Origin: Nocardioides phosphati
GTDB taxonomy: Bacteria; Actinomycetota; Actinomycetes; Propionibacteriales; Nocardioidaceae
Length of the DNA: 64,000 nucleotides
Assembly (NCBI RefSeq): GCF_014646375.1
Contig: NZ_BMNI01000001.1
Coordinates: forward strand, 517,949-581,948
Reading direction: 5' to 3'
The notes below the pieces were generated by a model. The model was not told the DNA's origin. It saw only the letters and a list, made by a program, of their open reading frames with translations, and did no database searches. Made by a program: the position numbers and the translations under genes. Shown here piece after piece: positions 32,252 through 41,054 of this stretch. The stretch's first letter is position 1. The number at the start of each line of letters is the position of its first letter.

Positions 32252-33361
32252 TTAAGGCTGGCGAGTCTGGATGCGGGTGAGGGCGTCGAGGTTGCGTTGG
32301 TCGGTGTCGGGGAGGGTGTGGAGGTATTTCTGGGTGGTCTGGATCTGGGAGTGGCCCATGCGTTCCATCACTGACATCAGGTCAGCGCCGCCAGCTAGTA
32401 GCCAGGAGGCGTGGGCGTGCCGCAGGTCGTGGACCCTGACCGGGAAGTCGACACCACTGGCCTTCACGGCGGGGAGCCAGATCCTGGTCCGGAAGGTGTT
32501 GCGAGAGATCGGGGATCCCGCCCTGGTGGGGAACAGCAGATCGTCGTGCCCGATGCCATTGGCTTGGATGTGCTCGGCGACAGCGTCGAGCCATGCTTGG
32601 CGGACGCCGAAGGTGCGGGGTTCGTTGTCTTTGGGGTAGGGCTTGGCGAAGTAGCGCTGGCCGGTGGGGGAGTGCTTCTTGGAGACCTCCACGATGGTCT
32701 CCTCCACGACCAGGGTGCGGCGCAGGAAGTCAATGTGGCGGGGCTTGAGGGCGACCAGCTCGCCCCACCGCAGCCCGGCCTCAATGAGGGTCTCGATCAT
32801 CAGCCGATGCTGGTCGGGGAGCGCCGCAAGGAGCCGCTCGTACTCGCCCGGGGTAAGGGTGCGCGCCTTGGCAGCGATCACCTTGGGTAGCTCCGTGTGG
32901 TCGCACGGGTTGTAGACCAGGACCCGGTCCTTGACGGCGCGGACGAAGACCGAGGACAAGAAGACGTGGTACTTGCGGATCGAGCGGGGTGCGAGTCCGT
33001 CGGCCTTGGCCTGGGTGACCCAGTCCTGGACCAGCGAGGGTGAGATCTTGTTCAGGTGACGGTGTCCGAAGAACGGGTAGAAGTGCTTGTCCAGGTAGGA
33101 GATGTAGGCGGCTCGCGTACTCGCCTCGACGTGCTTGTTGGGCAGCCACTCCTTCTCGACGTAGTCACGGAACGTGATGTCGCCGTGGGCGTTGTCGTGC
33201 CAGGCCCCGGCGAGCACCTTCTGCTCCTCGCGGTTGGCCGCGCGCAGCGCCTCGCGCCGGGTGTTGAACGAGCCGGCCGAGCGGGTGCGCCCGTCGGGGT
33301 CGCGGTAGGCACCGGTATAACGGGTGCCGCGTGCCCCGTGCCGTGTCATGACCCATGCCAT
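32252..33361 (-). CDS. int: Tyrosine-type site-specific integrase
   Basis: 369 residues. An N-terminal AP2-like arm-binding domain (TRYTGAYRDPDGRTRSAGSF), a core-binding SAM-like domain (FRDYVEKEWLP to TQAKADGLAPRSI) and a catalytic domain with Arg198 (GLRWGE), His311 and Arg314 (HDLRHAH), His337 (MGHSQIQTTQ) and Tyr346. All catalytic residues are present. The gene lies 174 bases from the tRNA-Met fragment at 33535, its probable attachment site. Similar integrases drive actinobacterial integrative elements and phages. Confidence 0.93.
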   Translation of the reverse strand: MAWVMTRHGARGTRYTGAYRDPDGRTRSAGSFNTRREALRAANREEQKVLAGAWHDNAHGDITFRDYVEKEWLPNKHVEASTRAAYISYLDKHFYPFFGHRHLNKISPSLVQDWVTQAKADGLAPRSIRKYHVFLSSVFVRAVKDRVLVYNPCDHTELPKVIAAKARTLTPGEYERLLAALPDQHRLMIETLIEAGLRWGELVALKPRHIDFLRRTLVVEETIVEVSKKHSPTGQRYFAKPYPKDNEPRTFGVRQAWLDAVAEHIQANGIGHDDLLFPTRAGSPISRNTFRTRIWLPAVKASGVDFPVRVHDLRHAHASWLLAGGADLMSVMERMGHSQIQTTQKYLHTLPDTDQRNLDALTRIQTRQP

Positions 33362-33534
33362 GTGAAACCTCCGAGACGAATCTGGAAACCTGCTCGTACG
33401 CCAGTTGTACGCAAACCTGCCCGGATAATGCTGGACGATTGCGGACGGGCGTGGGAGTGAAACTGGCCTCTGACCTGGGAGTTTACCAAAGCCGCACGCC
33501 TGACGATACCCCAGAAGTTCGGCGGTAGGTAGAT

Positions 33535-33577
33535 CTCATAACCCAGAGGTCGCAGGTTCAAATCCTGTCCCCGCTAC
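33535..33577 (+). repeat. Attachment site: 3' part of tRNA-Met(CAT)
   Basis: The sequence from the anticodon loop (ctCATaa, anticodon 33537-33539) through variable loop, T-arm (GCAGG-TTCAAAT-CCTGT) and acceptor 3' strand (CCCCGCTA) is tRNA-like, but the bases before it do not form the D-arm or acceptor 5' strand. It is therefore a displaced 3' half, the right attachment site of the element carrying int. The intact tRNA-Met should be at the other end, left of this window. Confidence 0.82.
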
Positions 33578-33581
33578 AAAG

Positions 33582-33617
33582 AACAAGGCCCGACCTGCAT
33601 GCAGGTCGGGCCTTGTT
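33582..33617. terminator. Bidirectional terminator, 36-bp perfect palindrome
   Basis: Perfect inverted repeat centred on GCATGC with arms AACAAGGCCCGACCTGC; reads the same on both strands. It would end the original tRNA-Met transcript and also the convergent NiCoT gene that stops at 33634. Now separated from a functional tRNA by the integrated element. Confidence 0.8.
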
Positions 33618-33633
33618 GCTTCTCCGGAGCCGC

Positions 33634-34746
33634 TCAGTCGTCGGGCGCGGCCGGGTCCGCCGCCGGCTCGGACCAGCGCTGCTCGATGTCGGCGAGGTGC
33701 CAGACCGCGGCAGCCAGGCACCAGACCGTGAGGAACGTGCCCACCACGACGTAGCCGGCTGTCTGCAGGTCGATCCGCGCGGCCAGCGACCAGAAGCCGC
33801 CGGCCAGCCCGAGGGTCTCGCTGGCCAGCTGGAGCAGGATCTGCAGCCCGACGAAGAGGGCCACGAAGACCGAGAGCGCGGTCATCGTCAGGTTGTAGTA
33901 GACCTTCCGGACCGGCCGGACGAATGCCCAGTCGTAGGCACGGCACATGAGGATGCCGTCCGCGGTGTCGAGGAGGCTCATGCCGGCCGCGAAGAGCAGC
34001 GGGAGCGAGAGCACGACCCAGAACGGCACCTGCGAGCCGCCGGCGGAGGCGGCGAGGACCAGGAGCCCGATCTCGGTGGCAGTGTCGAAGCCCAGGCCGA
34101 AGAGGAGGCCCAGCGGGTAGAGCTTCCAGCTCGTGTCGACCCTGCGCAGGGCACGGCTGAGGACGCGGGCCAGCATGCCTCGCTCGTTGAGCAGGTGCTC
34201 GAGGCGCTCGTCGTCGTACCGGCCGTGGCGCAGGTCCCGGAAGACCCGGAGGACGTTGAGGAGGACGCCCAGGTTCACCACCCCGATCACGAGCAGGAAG
34301 CCGCCGGCCACGGCAGCCCCGGCCACGCCGGTCCACTGGTGCAGCTGCGAGCCGTCGTCCTGGAGGGGGCCGGCGAAGACCCGCACGCTGATGCAGAGCA
34401 GGACGGTCATGACGAGGACGACGCTGGAGTGGCCGAGCGAGAAGAAGAAGCCGGTGCCGTAGGGCCGCTGGCCCGCCTGCACCAGCGTCCGGGTGGCGTT
34501 GTCGATCGCGGCGATGTGGTCGACGTCGAAGGCGTGGCGCAGCCCGAGCGAGTAGGCGAGTGCGCCGGTGCCGAGGCTGATCGTCGAGCCGGCGACCGTG
34601 CCGTGACGCGCGGTCCACAGTGCGAGGAGGCCGAAGCCGGCGACGTGGAGCGCCACCACCACCAGCCACATCGCCGTGACGCGCCGCTCCACGACGAACC
34701 GGGTGGTTCGCCGGCGGCGGGACGATGTGGTGACGAACGTCGTCAT
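33634..34746 (-). CDS. NiCoT-family nickel/cobalt permease
   Basis: 370 residues from ATG 34746. Eight-helix high-affinity Ni/Co importer with the signature RHAFDVDHIAAIDN (H-x4-DH) in helix 2, plus GFFFSLGHSSVV, LFGLGFDTATE and MSLLDTADGILMC motifs, all characteristic. It imports Ni2+ or Co2+ for metalloenzymes. It is divergent from the acetate-type transporter; between them is one copy of the shared motif YCCGNYCGGAGAGG. That ties metal uptake to the alcohol-oxidation genes and the His-rich MoxR protein at 42815. Confidence 0.9.
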   Translation of the reverse strand: MTTFVTTSSRRRRTTRFVVERRVTAMWLVVVALHVAGFGLLALWTARHGTVAGSTISLGTGALAYSLGLRHAFDVDHIAAIDNATRTLVQAGQRPYGTGFFFSLGHSSVVLVMTVLLCISVRVFAGPLQDDGSQLHQWTGVAGAAVAGGFLLVIGVVNLGVLLNVLRVFRDLRHGRYDDERLEHLLNERGMLARVLSRALRRVDTSWKLYPLGLLFGLGFDTATEIGLLVLAASAGGSQVPFWVVLSLPLLFAAGMSLLDTADGILMCRAYDWAFVRPVRKVYYNLTMTALSVFVALFVGLQILLQLASETLGLAGGFWSLAARIDLQTAGYVVVGTFLTVWCLAAAVWHLADIEQRWSEPAADPAAPDD

Positions 34747-34825
34747 GGCAGCACCTCCTGGGGAGAGCTCCGACGCTATTGCGAGGAGTTCGCAACTGGA
34801 CCGTCCGGAACGGCTGGCTTCCCCG

Positions 34826-34839
34826 CCCGATCGGAGAGG
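34826..34839 (+). promoter_or_regulatory. Shared motif site 1 (YCCGNYCGGAGAGG)
   Basis: CCCGATCGGAGAGG, between the NiCoT gene and the acetate-type transporter (85 bases before its ATG). A GGACCGTCC word lies 20 bases before it (34798-34806). See sites at 41245, 41293 and 49874. Confidence 0.6.
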
Positions 34840-34924
34840 GTGAAGTGCGGTCCGGTCGCAGGGTGTGGGCGGTGGCCCACCGTCGGCAGAGTGACGGGAC
34901 CCACACCCTTCAGGAGGTTCTCCC

Positions 34925-35524
34925 ATGTCCCACGAAGAAGCAGTCGCAGCACCGCCCGGCAACCCCGCGCTCGTCGGCGTACCGACGTTCCTGGTCGGCT
35001 CCACCGCTCTCGGGCTCGTGCTGACCGGCTTCGTCCCCGCCACGGCGGGGGCCGCCTCGATCCCGATCATCGCCACCGCGACCGCCTTCGGCCAGGCGCT
35101 CGCCGCCGTCTGGGCGGCCCGCCTCGACCAGAACGCGGTCGCCGCCATCTTCGGCATCTTCACCGGCTTCTGGAGCAGCTACGCCGCCCTGGTGCTGGGG
35201 CTGACGCACGGCTGGTTCGGGATCGCGCCCGCGGACGCCGTCCGCACCCAGGAGCTCTTCCTCGCGTCGTGGCTCGCACTGATCGTGCTGCTGACGGTGG
35301 CGAGCACGCGGCTCCCGCGGGCGTTCACGCTCCTGTTCGCCCTCATCGACGTCGCGCTGCTGCTGGTCCTGATGGGCACCGCGCAGGGCAGCACGACCCT
35401 GACGACGGCCGGCGGCTACGCCGTCTTCTCCTTCGTCATCGTCGGGGCGTACCTCTTCCTCGACGCGATGTCGCAGGCGACGGGTGGCCGGGGCCTTCCC
35501 CTCGGTCCTCCGCTCCGCGCCTGA
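34925..35524 (+). CDS. AceTr (GPR1/FUN34/YaaH) acetate-type transporter
   Basis: 199 residues, six helices, ATG 34925 with aggagg upstream. The family N-terminal signature appears as NPALVGVPTFLVGSTALGL, then six hydrophobic segments ending VFSFVIVGAYLFLDAMSQ. YaaH/SatP proteins carry acetate or succinate with protons. In a locus that turns alcohols into carboxylates (dehydrogenases at 41438 and 48573, aldehyde dehydrogenase at 49995) it probably exports or recovers acetate. Confidence 0.85.
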   Translation: MSHEEAVAAPPGNPALVGVPTFLVGSTALGLVLTGFVPATAGAASIPIIATATAFGQALAAVWAARLDQNAVAAIFGIFTGFWSSYAALVLGLTHGWFGIAPADAVRTQELFLASWLALIVLLTVASTRLPRAFTLLFALIDVALLLVLMGTAQGSTTLTTAGGYAVFSFVIVGAYLFLDAMSQATGGRGLPLGPPLRA

Positions 35525-36935
35525 GTCCGGTCCACGCCGGGCGGAGCGGGGCTGTGGTGCGGTGCGTCCAGGCGCCCCACCACAGCCCCGCGCCGTACGC
35601 CGCGTCGTCGAGGCGGCGCAGCGCCACGAAGGTCAGCGGGTCGAGACCCGGGCGCGTGCGCACCCAGTCGACGAGTCCCTGTCCGACCGCAGCCAGGAGG
35701 GCGGCCCGCCGCACGCGGCGTGACACGACGGCAGCAGGCAGCGCCGCCGGCCACGCGTGGCGGGTGAGGACCGCGCTGCACTGGCCCAGGCCGGCGGCCG
35801 CACCGTACGGCGCCAGCAGGCCGGCGACCCGCCACGGGCGGGCCGCGGCGCGGAGCTCCCGCGCCGACCGCCGGGTCGCCCAGAGGCCGATCCCCACGCC
35901 CCCGACGTACGCCGCGCGGTGCTGGCCGAGGAGCGCCAGGCCGGCCGCGACGGTCCAGGGGCCGAGCACGACCGGCGCGACGGCCGGGCCGTGCCGCTGG
36001 GCCAGGGGTGCGGCGCTGGTGCCGTAGAAGGCCTTGCGCGCGAGCCACGCCCACGGAGCGACCCGGTGGTCGTGCTCGACGACGGAGGCCGGCACGTAGC
36101 GCACGAGCCATCCGGCGGCGACGGTGCGCCAGACCAGGTCGACGTCCTCGCCGACCTGCATCGCATGGTCGAAGCCGCTGCCGAAGGCCACCGTGCGCCC
36201 GACGAGGCACGCCGAGGGCACGTAGGAGACCCGGCTGCCGGGCACGACCAGGCCTGCCCGCGGTCCGAGGTCGAGGGAAGAGCGGACCGCCTCGTAGCGG
36301 CTCACGGCACCGGCGAGCCCCGCGGGCGCGGACGCGCGGAGTGCCGCGATCCGCGGCGCGACGATGCCGACGCCGGGGTCCTCGAGCTGCGCGAGGAGGG
36401 GTGCGAGCCAGCCGTGGCGCGGGACGACGTCCGAGTCGAGGAACGCGACGAGCGGCGTGGTGACTGCCCGCAGGCCGGTGTTGCGCGCTGCGGAGGGCCC
36501 CTGCGAGGTGCCGTGGCAGAGCAGCCGGGCCCCGTGCTCGCGGGTGACAGCGAGGGACGCGTCGGCGTCGGCCGAGCCGTCGTCGACGACGACCACCCGC
36601 ACCCCGTCAGGCAGTGCGGTCAGGAGGCGGCGCAGCTGGACCGGGCGGTCCTTGACCGGGACCACGACGGTGACGTCTGCGGGCGTCCAGGTGGGGCGGT
36701 CGGCCACGAGCTCCGCGAAGCCCCGGTCGAGCAGGACCCGGCCGAGCTGCGCGGTGCGGGCGTCGGTGACGGTGAAGACGCCGTCGCGCAGCAGCCGCCG
36801 CGCCGCAGCGCCGAGGAAGAGCATCCGGGTCGGCGAGCCGCCGAAGAGCGCACGTCCGTCCTCGCCCTGCCAGGTGCCGTCGACGAGCCTCACCTGCACG
36901 TCGCGCGGGAGGGACCGGTCGTGGGGGAGTGTCAT
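35436..36935 (-). CDS. mftF: Mycofactocin glycosyltransferase MftF
   Basis: 499 residues from ATG 36935. GT2-family domain: VTVVVPVKDRP, VVVVDDGSADA, GPSAARNTGLRA, VAFLDSDVVP (DxD-like), then QVGEDVDLVWR with the catalytic Asp region. C-terminal hydrophobic segments follow. MftF adds beta-1,4-glucose units to premycofactocin. The gene ends the mft operon, overlapping the SDR stop by 4 bases (36932-36935). Its 3' end runs about 90 bases into the convergent transporter gene (stop at 35436 inside 34925-35524), an unusual overlap. Confidence 0.88.
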   Translation of the reverse strand: MTLPHDRSLPRDVQVRLVDGTWQGEDGRALFGGSPTRMLFLGAAARRLLRDGVFTVTDARTAQLGRVLLDRGFAELVADRPTWTPADVTVVVPVKDRPVQLRRLLTALPDGVRVVVVDDGSADADASLAVTREHGARLLCHGTSQGPSAARNTGLRAVTTPLVAFLDSDVVPRHGWLAPLLAQLEDPGVGIVAPRIAALRASAPAGLAGAVSRYEAVRSSLDLGPRAGLVVPGSRVSYVPSACLVGRTVAFGSGFDHAMQVGEDVDLVWRTVAAGWLVRYVPASVVEHDHRVAPWAWLARKAFYGTSAAPLAQRHGPAVAPVVLGPWTVAAGLALLGQHRAAYVGGVGIGLWATRRSARELRAAARPWRVAGLLAPYGAAAGLGQCSAVLTRHAWPAALPAAVVSRRVRRAALLAAVGQGLVDWVRTRPGLDPLTFVALRRLDDAAYGAGLWWGAWTHRTTAPLRPAWTGLRRGAEDRGEGPGHPSPATSRRGRGTPRR

Positions 36936-37669
36936 GTCGTGAACCCTCCGTCCGCGTGCAGGACGGTGCCGGTGAGCGCCGACGCGGCGGGGGAGCAGAG
37001 CCAGCGCACGACCTGGGCGATCTCGTCCGGCTCGAGCAGCCGGTCGACCAGGTGGCGCTCCGCGAGGCTCTCCGCGTCCACGTCGTAGAGCCGGGCCGTC
37101 GCCTCGAGCATCGGGGTCCGGGTGCTGCCGGGGGAGACGGCGGTGGCCGTGATCCCCGTGCCGCGCAGGTCCGCCGCGAGTCCTTTCACCAGGCCCACGA
37201 CCGCGTGCTTGCTCGCTCCGTACGCCGCGAGGTGCCACAGGCCGCGGTGCGCGGCGGCGGAGGCGAGGGCGACGAACCGGCCCTCGCGCGGCTCCGGCAG
37301 CGCCATCATCGCCGGCACCGCCGCGGTGGCGAGGTTCCAGACGCCGCGGAGGTTCACGTCGAGGAGCTCGGTCAGCTGGTCCTCCGGTGACTCCCAGAGC
37401 GGCCGGCCGCCGGCCACGACCCCTGCAGCGGCGACGGCGACGTCGACGCGGCCGTGCCGGCGTACGACGTCGGCGACGAGCGCGCGGAGGGCGGCCCCGT
37501 CGCGCACGTCGAGCGCGTGGCGTTCGACGCCCGCCTCGCCGGGGAGCGGCACGGGCGGCTCGAGGTCGACCGCGACGACGTGGCAGCCGTCGTCAGCGAG
37601 GGCGCGCACGACGGCGGCGCCGATGCCGCGTGCCCCGCCCGTCACGAGGGCGACCCTGCCGGTGGTCAT
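36932..37669 (-). CDS. Mycofactocin-linked SDR-family oxidoreductase
   Basis: 245 residues. Rossmann NAD motif VTGGARGIGAAVVRAL, NAAG-equivalent VAAAGVV, catalytic Ser-Tyr-Lys (ALASAAAHRG, then YGASKHAV) and PGSTRTPMLE. Mycofactocin-type SDRs hold NAD(P) tightly and recycle it through mycofactocin. Position inside the mft operon, with 4-base overlaps to mftE (37666) and mftF, supports this. The alcohol substrate is unknown. Confidence 0.82.
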   Translation of the reverse strand: MTTGRVALVTGGARGIGAAVVRALADDGCHVVAVDLEPPVPLPGEAGVERHALDVRDGAALRALVADVVRRHGRVDVAVAAAGVVAGGRPLWESPEDQLTELLDVNLRGVWNLATAAVPAMMALPEPREGRFVALASAAAHRGLWHLAAYGASKHAVVGLVKGLAADLRGTGITATAVSPGSTRTPMLEATARLYDVDAESLAERHLVDRLLEPDEIAQVVRWLCSPAASALTGTVLHADGGFTT

Positions 37670-38385
37670 GCCGGGATCCGGGCCCTCAGCCGGCCGGCGG
37701 CGTCGGGGCGGCCGTGGAGGATCGCGTCGACGGCCGCCTCGACGAGACCGCTGAGCAGGCGCTCGCCCTCCTCGGCCGTCGCGCCCGTGGGGTCGCCCAG
37801 CACCCCGTTGGGGGAGACCGCGATGACACCCCCGGCGCGCAGGACCGGCATGAGCACCTCGACCGGCTCGGTCGCGCCTGCCTCGGCGAGGTCGTGGCGG
37901 ACGGTCGCCGGCGCGACGGCCGCCATCAACGAGGTCTCGGTGCGCCCGGCATGGGCGTCTCCCCACACGACGTCGCACGGGACCCAGCCGCAGTCGCGGC
38001 CCTCCCCACGCAGGTGGAGGGCCGCGTCCGCGACGGTCGGGGCGTTGCCGCCGTGCCCGTTCACGAAGACCAGGCGGTCCGCCCAGCCGGAGACGGAGCG
38101 CCCCAGCTCGACGAGGACGGTGCGCAGTGCCCCATGGCCGATGTCGATCGTGCCCGGGAAGTGCTGGTGCTCGCCGCTGGCGCCGTACGGCAGGGTCGGC
38201 GCGAGCACGGCGTGTACGCCGGCGGCCCGGAGCCGGGCGACCGCCCGGCGGCCCACCTCCGTCGCCACCGCGGCATCAGTGACGAACGGCAGGTGGGGGC
38301 CGTGCTGCTCACAGGAGCCCGTGGGCAGCAGTACGACGTCCACCCTGCCCTCGAGCTCGGGCCAGCGCGCGTCCACCAGCTCCAT
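37666..38385 (-). CDS. mftE: Mycofactocin precursor peptide peptidase MftE
   Basis: 239 residues, creatininase-family fold. Metal-binding motifs: LPTGSCEQHGPHLPFVTDA, GASGEHQHFPGT and VFVNGHGGN, plus the acidic residue in DAHAGRTETS. MftE cleaves the modified C-terminal Val-Tyr part (AHDP) from MftA. Follows mftD after 1 base and overlaps the SDR by 4. Confidence 0.9.
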   Translation of the reverse strand: MELVDARWPELEGRVDVVLLPTGSCEQHGPHLPFVTDAAVATEVGRRAVARLRAAGVHAVLAPTLPYGASGEHQHFPGTIDIGHGALRTVLVELGRSVSGWADRLVFVNGHGGNAPTVADAALHLRGEGRDCGWVPCDVVWGDAHAGRTETSLMAAVAPATVRHDLAEAGATEPVEVLMPVLRAGGVIAVSPNGVLGDPTGATAEEGERLLSGLVEAAVDAILHGRPDAAGRLRARIPA

Positions 38386-38386
38386 C

Positions 38387-39562
38387 TCAGGACACCCCGA
38401 GCGCCCGGGTGAAGTCCGGCGGGACCACGACGTCGTCGCGCGTGAGCTCGTGCACCGAGCTGCGGCCGAGGCCCATCAGCGCGGAGTCCATGCCGCTGCG
38501 CAGCAGGTCGAGGACGTTCTCGACGCCGGCCTGGCCGTTGGCGGCGAGGCCCCACAGGTACGCGCGCCCGATCATCACCGCGCGGGCGCCGAGGGCGACG
38601 GCCTTGACCACGTCGCTGCCCCGGCGTACGCCGCCGTCGAGGACGATCTCGAGCTGGTCGCCGACGGCGTCCGCGATCGTCGGCAGGACCCTGATCGGGG
38701 CCGGCGTCGTGTCGAGGTTGTTGCCGCCGTGGTTGGAGACCGAGATCGCGGTCATGCCCGCGTCGACGGCGCGCCGGGCGTCGTCGACGCGGCAGACGCC
38801 CTTGAGCATGACCGGGCCGTCCCACTGCGCGCGGAGCCAGGCGAGGTCCTGCCACGTGGGCAGGGGAGTCTGCATCCACTCGTAGTAGGCACCGAAGAAG
38901 GTGGGAGCCTTCTCGCCCGGGTTCACCAGGTTGGGGGCGGTGAGGTCGGGGATGTAGCCGGCGCGCGCGAAGCGCGAGAGCCAGCGGGGACGCTGCAGGA
39001 CCTCGGGCGCGAACTGCACCATCGCCTTCGGGTTGAGCTTCTCGGGGATCGTGGGGCTGCCCCAGTCGCGGCCCATCGAGAAGGACCAGTCGGTGGTGAT
39101 GATCAGGCCCTGCGCGCCCGCGGCCCGCGCGCGCTCGATGCGGGCCAGGATCGCGTCGCGGCTGCCGAGCCAGTAGATCTGGAAGAAGGTCTGCGGGTTG
39201 GCGGCCACGACCTCCTCGACCGGCTTGCTGGCGAACGAGCTCAGCCCGGTGATCGTGCCCCGCGCGGCGGCGGCCCGGGCGACGGCCACCTCGCCGTCGG
39301 GGTGCACGGCCTGCACGCCGGTGGGGGAGCAGACGACCGGGAGCGAGATCTCCTGGCCCATCAGGGTGGTGGCCAGGCTCCGCTCCGCGGGGAGGTCCGC
39401 GAGGTGAGGGGCGAAGCCCAGCTGGGCGAACGCCGCGGTGTTGTCGTCGTAGCTCACGCCCTTCTCGGAGCCGGCGAGCAGGGCGCTGTACACCGACTTC
39501 GGCAGGCGCTTCTGTGCGCGGCGCTGCGCCTCGGCGACGGTCTCGAACCAGGTCTTGGACAT
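38387..39562 (-). CDS. mftD: Mycofactocin FMN-dependent dehydrogenase MftD
   Basis: 391 residues, alpha-hydroxyacid-oxidase family. FMN barrel with SPTGVQAVHPDGE, FFQIYWLGSRD, VMLKGVCRVDDARRA, the catalytic His in ISVSNHGGNN and phosphate-binding VLDGGVRRGSDVVKA. MftD oxidatively deaminates AHDP to premycofactocin with its redox-active dicarbonyl. Lies 13 bases after mftC and one base before mftE. Confidence 0.92.
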   Translation of the reverse strand: MSKTWFETVAEAQRRAQKRLPKSVYSALLAGSEKGVSYDDNTAAFAQLGFAPHLADLPAERSLATTLMGQEISLPVVCSPTGVQAVHPDGEVAVARAAAARGTITGLSSFASKPVEEVVAANPQTFFQIYWLGSRDAILARIERARAAGAQGLIITTDWSFSMGRDWGSPTIPEKLNPKAMVQFAPEVLQRPRWLSRFARAGYIPDLTAPNLVNPGEKAPTFFGAYYEWMQTPLPTWQDLAWLRAQWDGPVMLKGVCRVDDARRAVDAGMTAISVSNHGGNNLDTTPAPIRVLPTIADAVGDQLEIVLDGGVRRGSDVVKAVALGARAVMIGRAYLWGLAANGQAGVENVLDLLRSGMDSALMGLGRSSVHELTRDDVVVPPDFTRALGVS

Positions 39563-39575
39563 GTCAGGTGACTCC

Positions 39576-40757
39576 TCAGAGGGGGCTCTCGTTGCAGAAC
39601 CGGTCGGGGATGCTGGTGGGGCGGCCGGGCATGCCGAGCACGACGGCGGCCGGCCGGGAGTGGTCCTGGCTCGTCGCGGGGACCGTCCGGTCGCCCGCGA
39701 GGGCGTGCTCGCTGTTGCCCTTCACGCACTCGGGGTCGGGGCCGTCGAGCGGCAGGCCGGTGAAGAACTTCGCCGCCATGCAGCCGCCCCGGCAGGCGTC
39801 GAACGCCGAGCAGGAGGTGCAGGCGCCCCCGGTCTGGGGCGAGCGGAGCTCGGTGAAGAGCGCCGACTCCTGCCACACCTTCTGGAAGCCGCCCTCGTCG
39901 AGCAGGTTGCCCGCGAGGAAGGTGTCGTGGATGGCGAACGGGCAGGCGTAGACGTCGCCGACCGGGTCGATCAGGCAGACCACCCGGCCGGCACCGCAGA
40001 GGTTGAGCCCGGGCAGCGCGTCGCCGAAGGCGGCCAGGTGGAAGAACGAGTCGCCGGTGAGGACGCGCTCACCCTTCGCCACGAGCCAGTCGTAGAGGAA
40101 CCGCTGGTCCTCCGCGGTCGGGTGCAGCTCGTCCCACACGTCGGCGCCACGGCCGCTGGGACGCAGGCGGGTGATGCGCAGCGTCGCGCCGTACCGGTCG
40201 GCGAGCTCCTGGAACTCGTCGAGCTGGCGGACGTTCTCACGCGTCACGACGACGGAGATCTTGGAGTCCTGGAAGCCCGCGTCGGCGAGGTTCTGCAGCG
40301 CCTTGATCGCCATGTCGAACGACCCGCGACCGCGGACCGCGTCGTTGACCTCGGCCGTCGCACCGTCGAGCGAGATCTGGACGTCGACGTAGTCGCTGGC
40401 GGCCAGCCACTGGGCGCGCTCGGGCGTGATCCGGACGCCGTTGGTGGAGAACTTCACGCCGACCTGGTGGTCGACGGCGTACTCGACGAGCTCCCAGAAG
40501 TCCGGCCGGACGGTGGGCTCGCCGCCGCCGATGTTCACGTAGAAGACCTGCATGCGCTGCAGCTCGTCGATGACTGCCTTGGCCTGCTCGGTGCTCAGCT
40601 CGCGCGGGTCGCGGCGGCCCGAGGAGGACAGGCAGTGGACGCAGGCCAGGTTGCAGGCGTAGGTCAGCTCCCAGGTCAGGCAGATCGGGGCGTCGAGACC
40701 GAGCTCGAACTGGTCGACGAGGCGGGGGACGGCGGGGCGTGCGGGGGTGAGTGTCAT
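39576..40757 (-). CDS. mftC: Mycofactocin radical SAM maturase MftC
   Basis: 393 residues. Radical SAM cluster motif C35-x3-C39-x2-C42 (TYACNLACVHC), GGGEPTV for SAM binding, and a C-terminal SPASM region rich in Cys (LCGAGRVVCLIDPVGDVYAC, then CTSCSAFDACRGGC) for auxiliary clusters. MftC decarboxylates and cross-links the Val-Tyr end of MftA. Overlaps mftB by 4 bases (40754-40757). Confidence 0.95.
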   Translation of the reverse strand: MTLTPARPAVPRLVDQFELGLDAPICLTWELTYACNLACVHCLSSSGRRDPRELSTEQAKAVIDELQRMQVFYVNIGGGEPTVRPDFWELVEYAVDHQVGVKFSTNGVRITPERAQWLAASDYVDVQISLDGATAEVNDAVRGRGSFDMAIKALQNLADAGFQDSKISVVVTRENVRQLDEFQELADRYGATLRITRLRPSGRGADVWDELHPTAEDQRFLYDWLVAKGERVLTGDSFFHLAAFGDALPGLNLCGAGRVVCLIDPVGDVYACPFAIHDTFLAGNLLDEGGFQKVWQESALFTELRSPQTGGACTSCSAFDACRGGCMAAKFFTGLPLDGPDPECVKGNSEHALAGDRTVPATSQDHSRPAAVVLGMPGRPTSIPDRFCNESPL

Positions 40758-41041
40758 GACGCGATGGCCTCCTGACGCGGAGTGATGGTGCCGGCGCTGG
40801 CGAGGGTGCGCAGTGCCGCCAGGTAGCGGGGGTGGTCGGCCTCGGCGATGCCCGCCACCTGCAGGGCGGCGAGGGCCGAGGCCGACCGGTTGAGCGCCTC
40901 CACGACCCGGACGAGCGCCAGGTCCTTGAGGAAGGAGAGCCGGCGTGAGCCGAAGTCGTAGACCAGGGCCCCGAAGGGCTCGGGACGCAGGACGACGGAC
41001 GGGGTACGCCGCCAGGCGGCGTGCGGGTCGAAGGAGGTCAT
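40754..41041 (-). CDS. mftB: Mycofactocin peptide chaperone MftB
   Basis: 95 residues; PqqD-like recognition element that holds MftA for MftC. Typical start DPHAAWRRTPSVVLRPEPFG with ALVYDFGSRRLSFLKDLALV and a helical C-terminus. Lies 13 bases after mftA and overlaps mftC by 4. Confidence 0.9.
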   Translation of the reverse strand: MTSFDPHAAWRRTPSVVLRPEPFGALVYDFGSRRLSFLKDLALVRVVEALNRSASALAALQVAGIAEADHPRYLAALRTLASAGTITPRQEAIAS

Positions 41042-41054
41042 GGCGTCCGCCTGC

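Noticed and set aside
33535..33577. A complete functional tRNA-Met gene
   Set aside because: The 5' acceptor strand, D-arm and 5' anticodon stem are missing, so it is only an attachment-site fragment.
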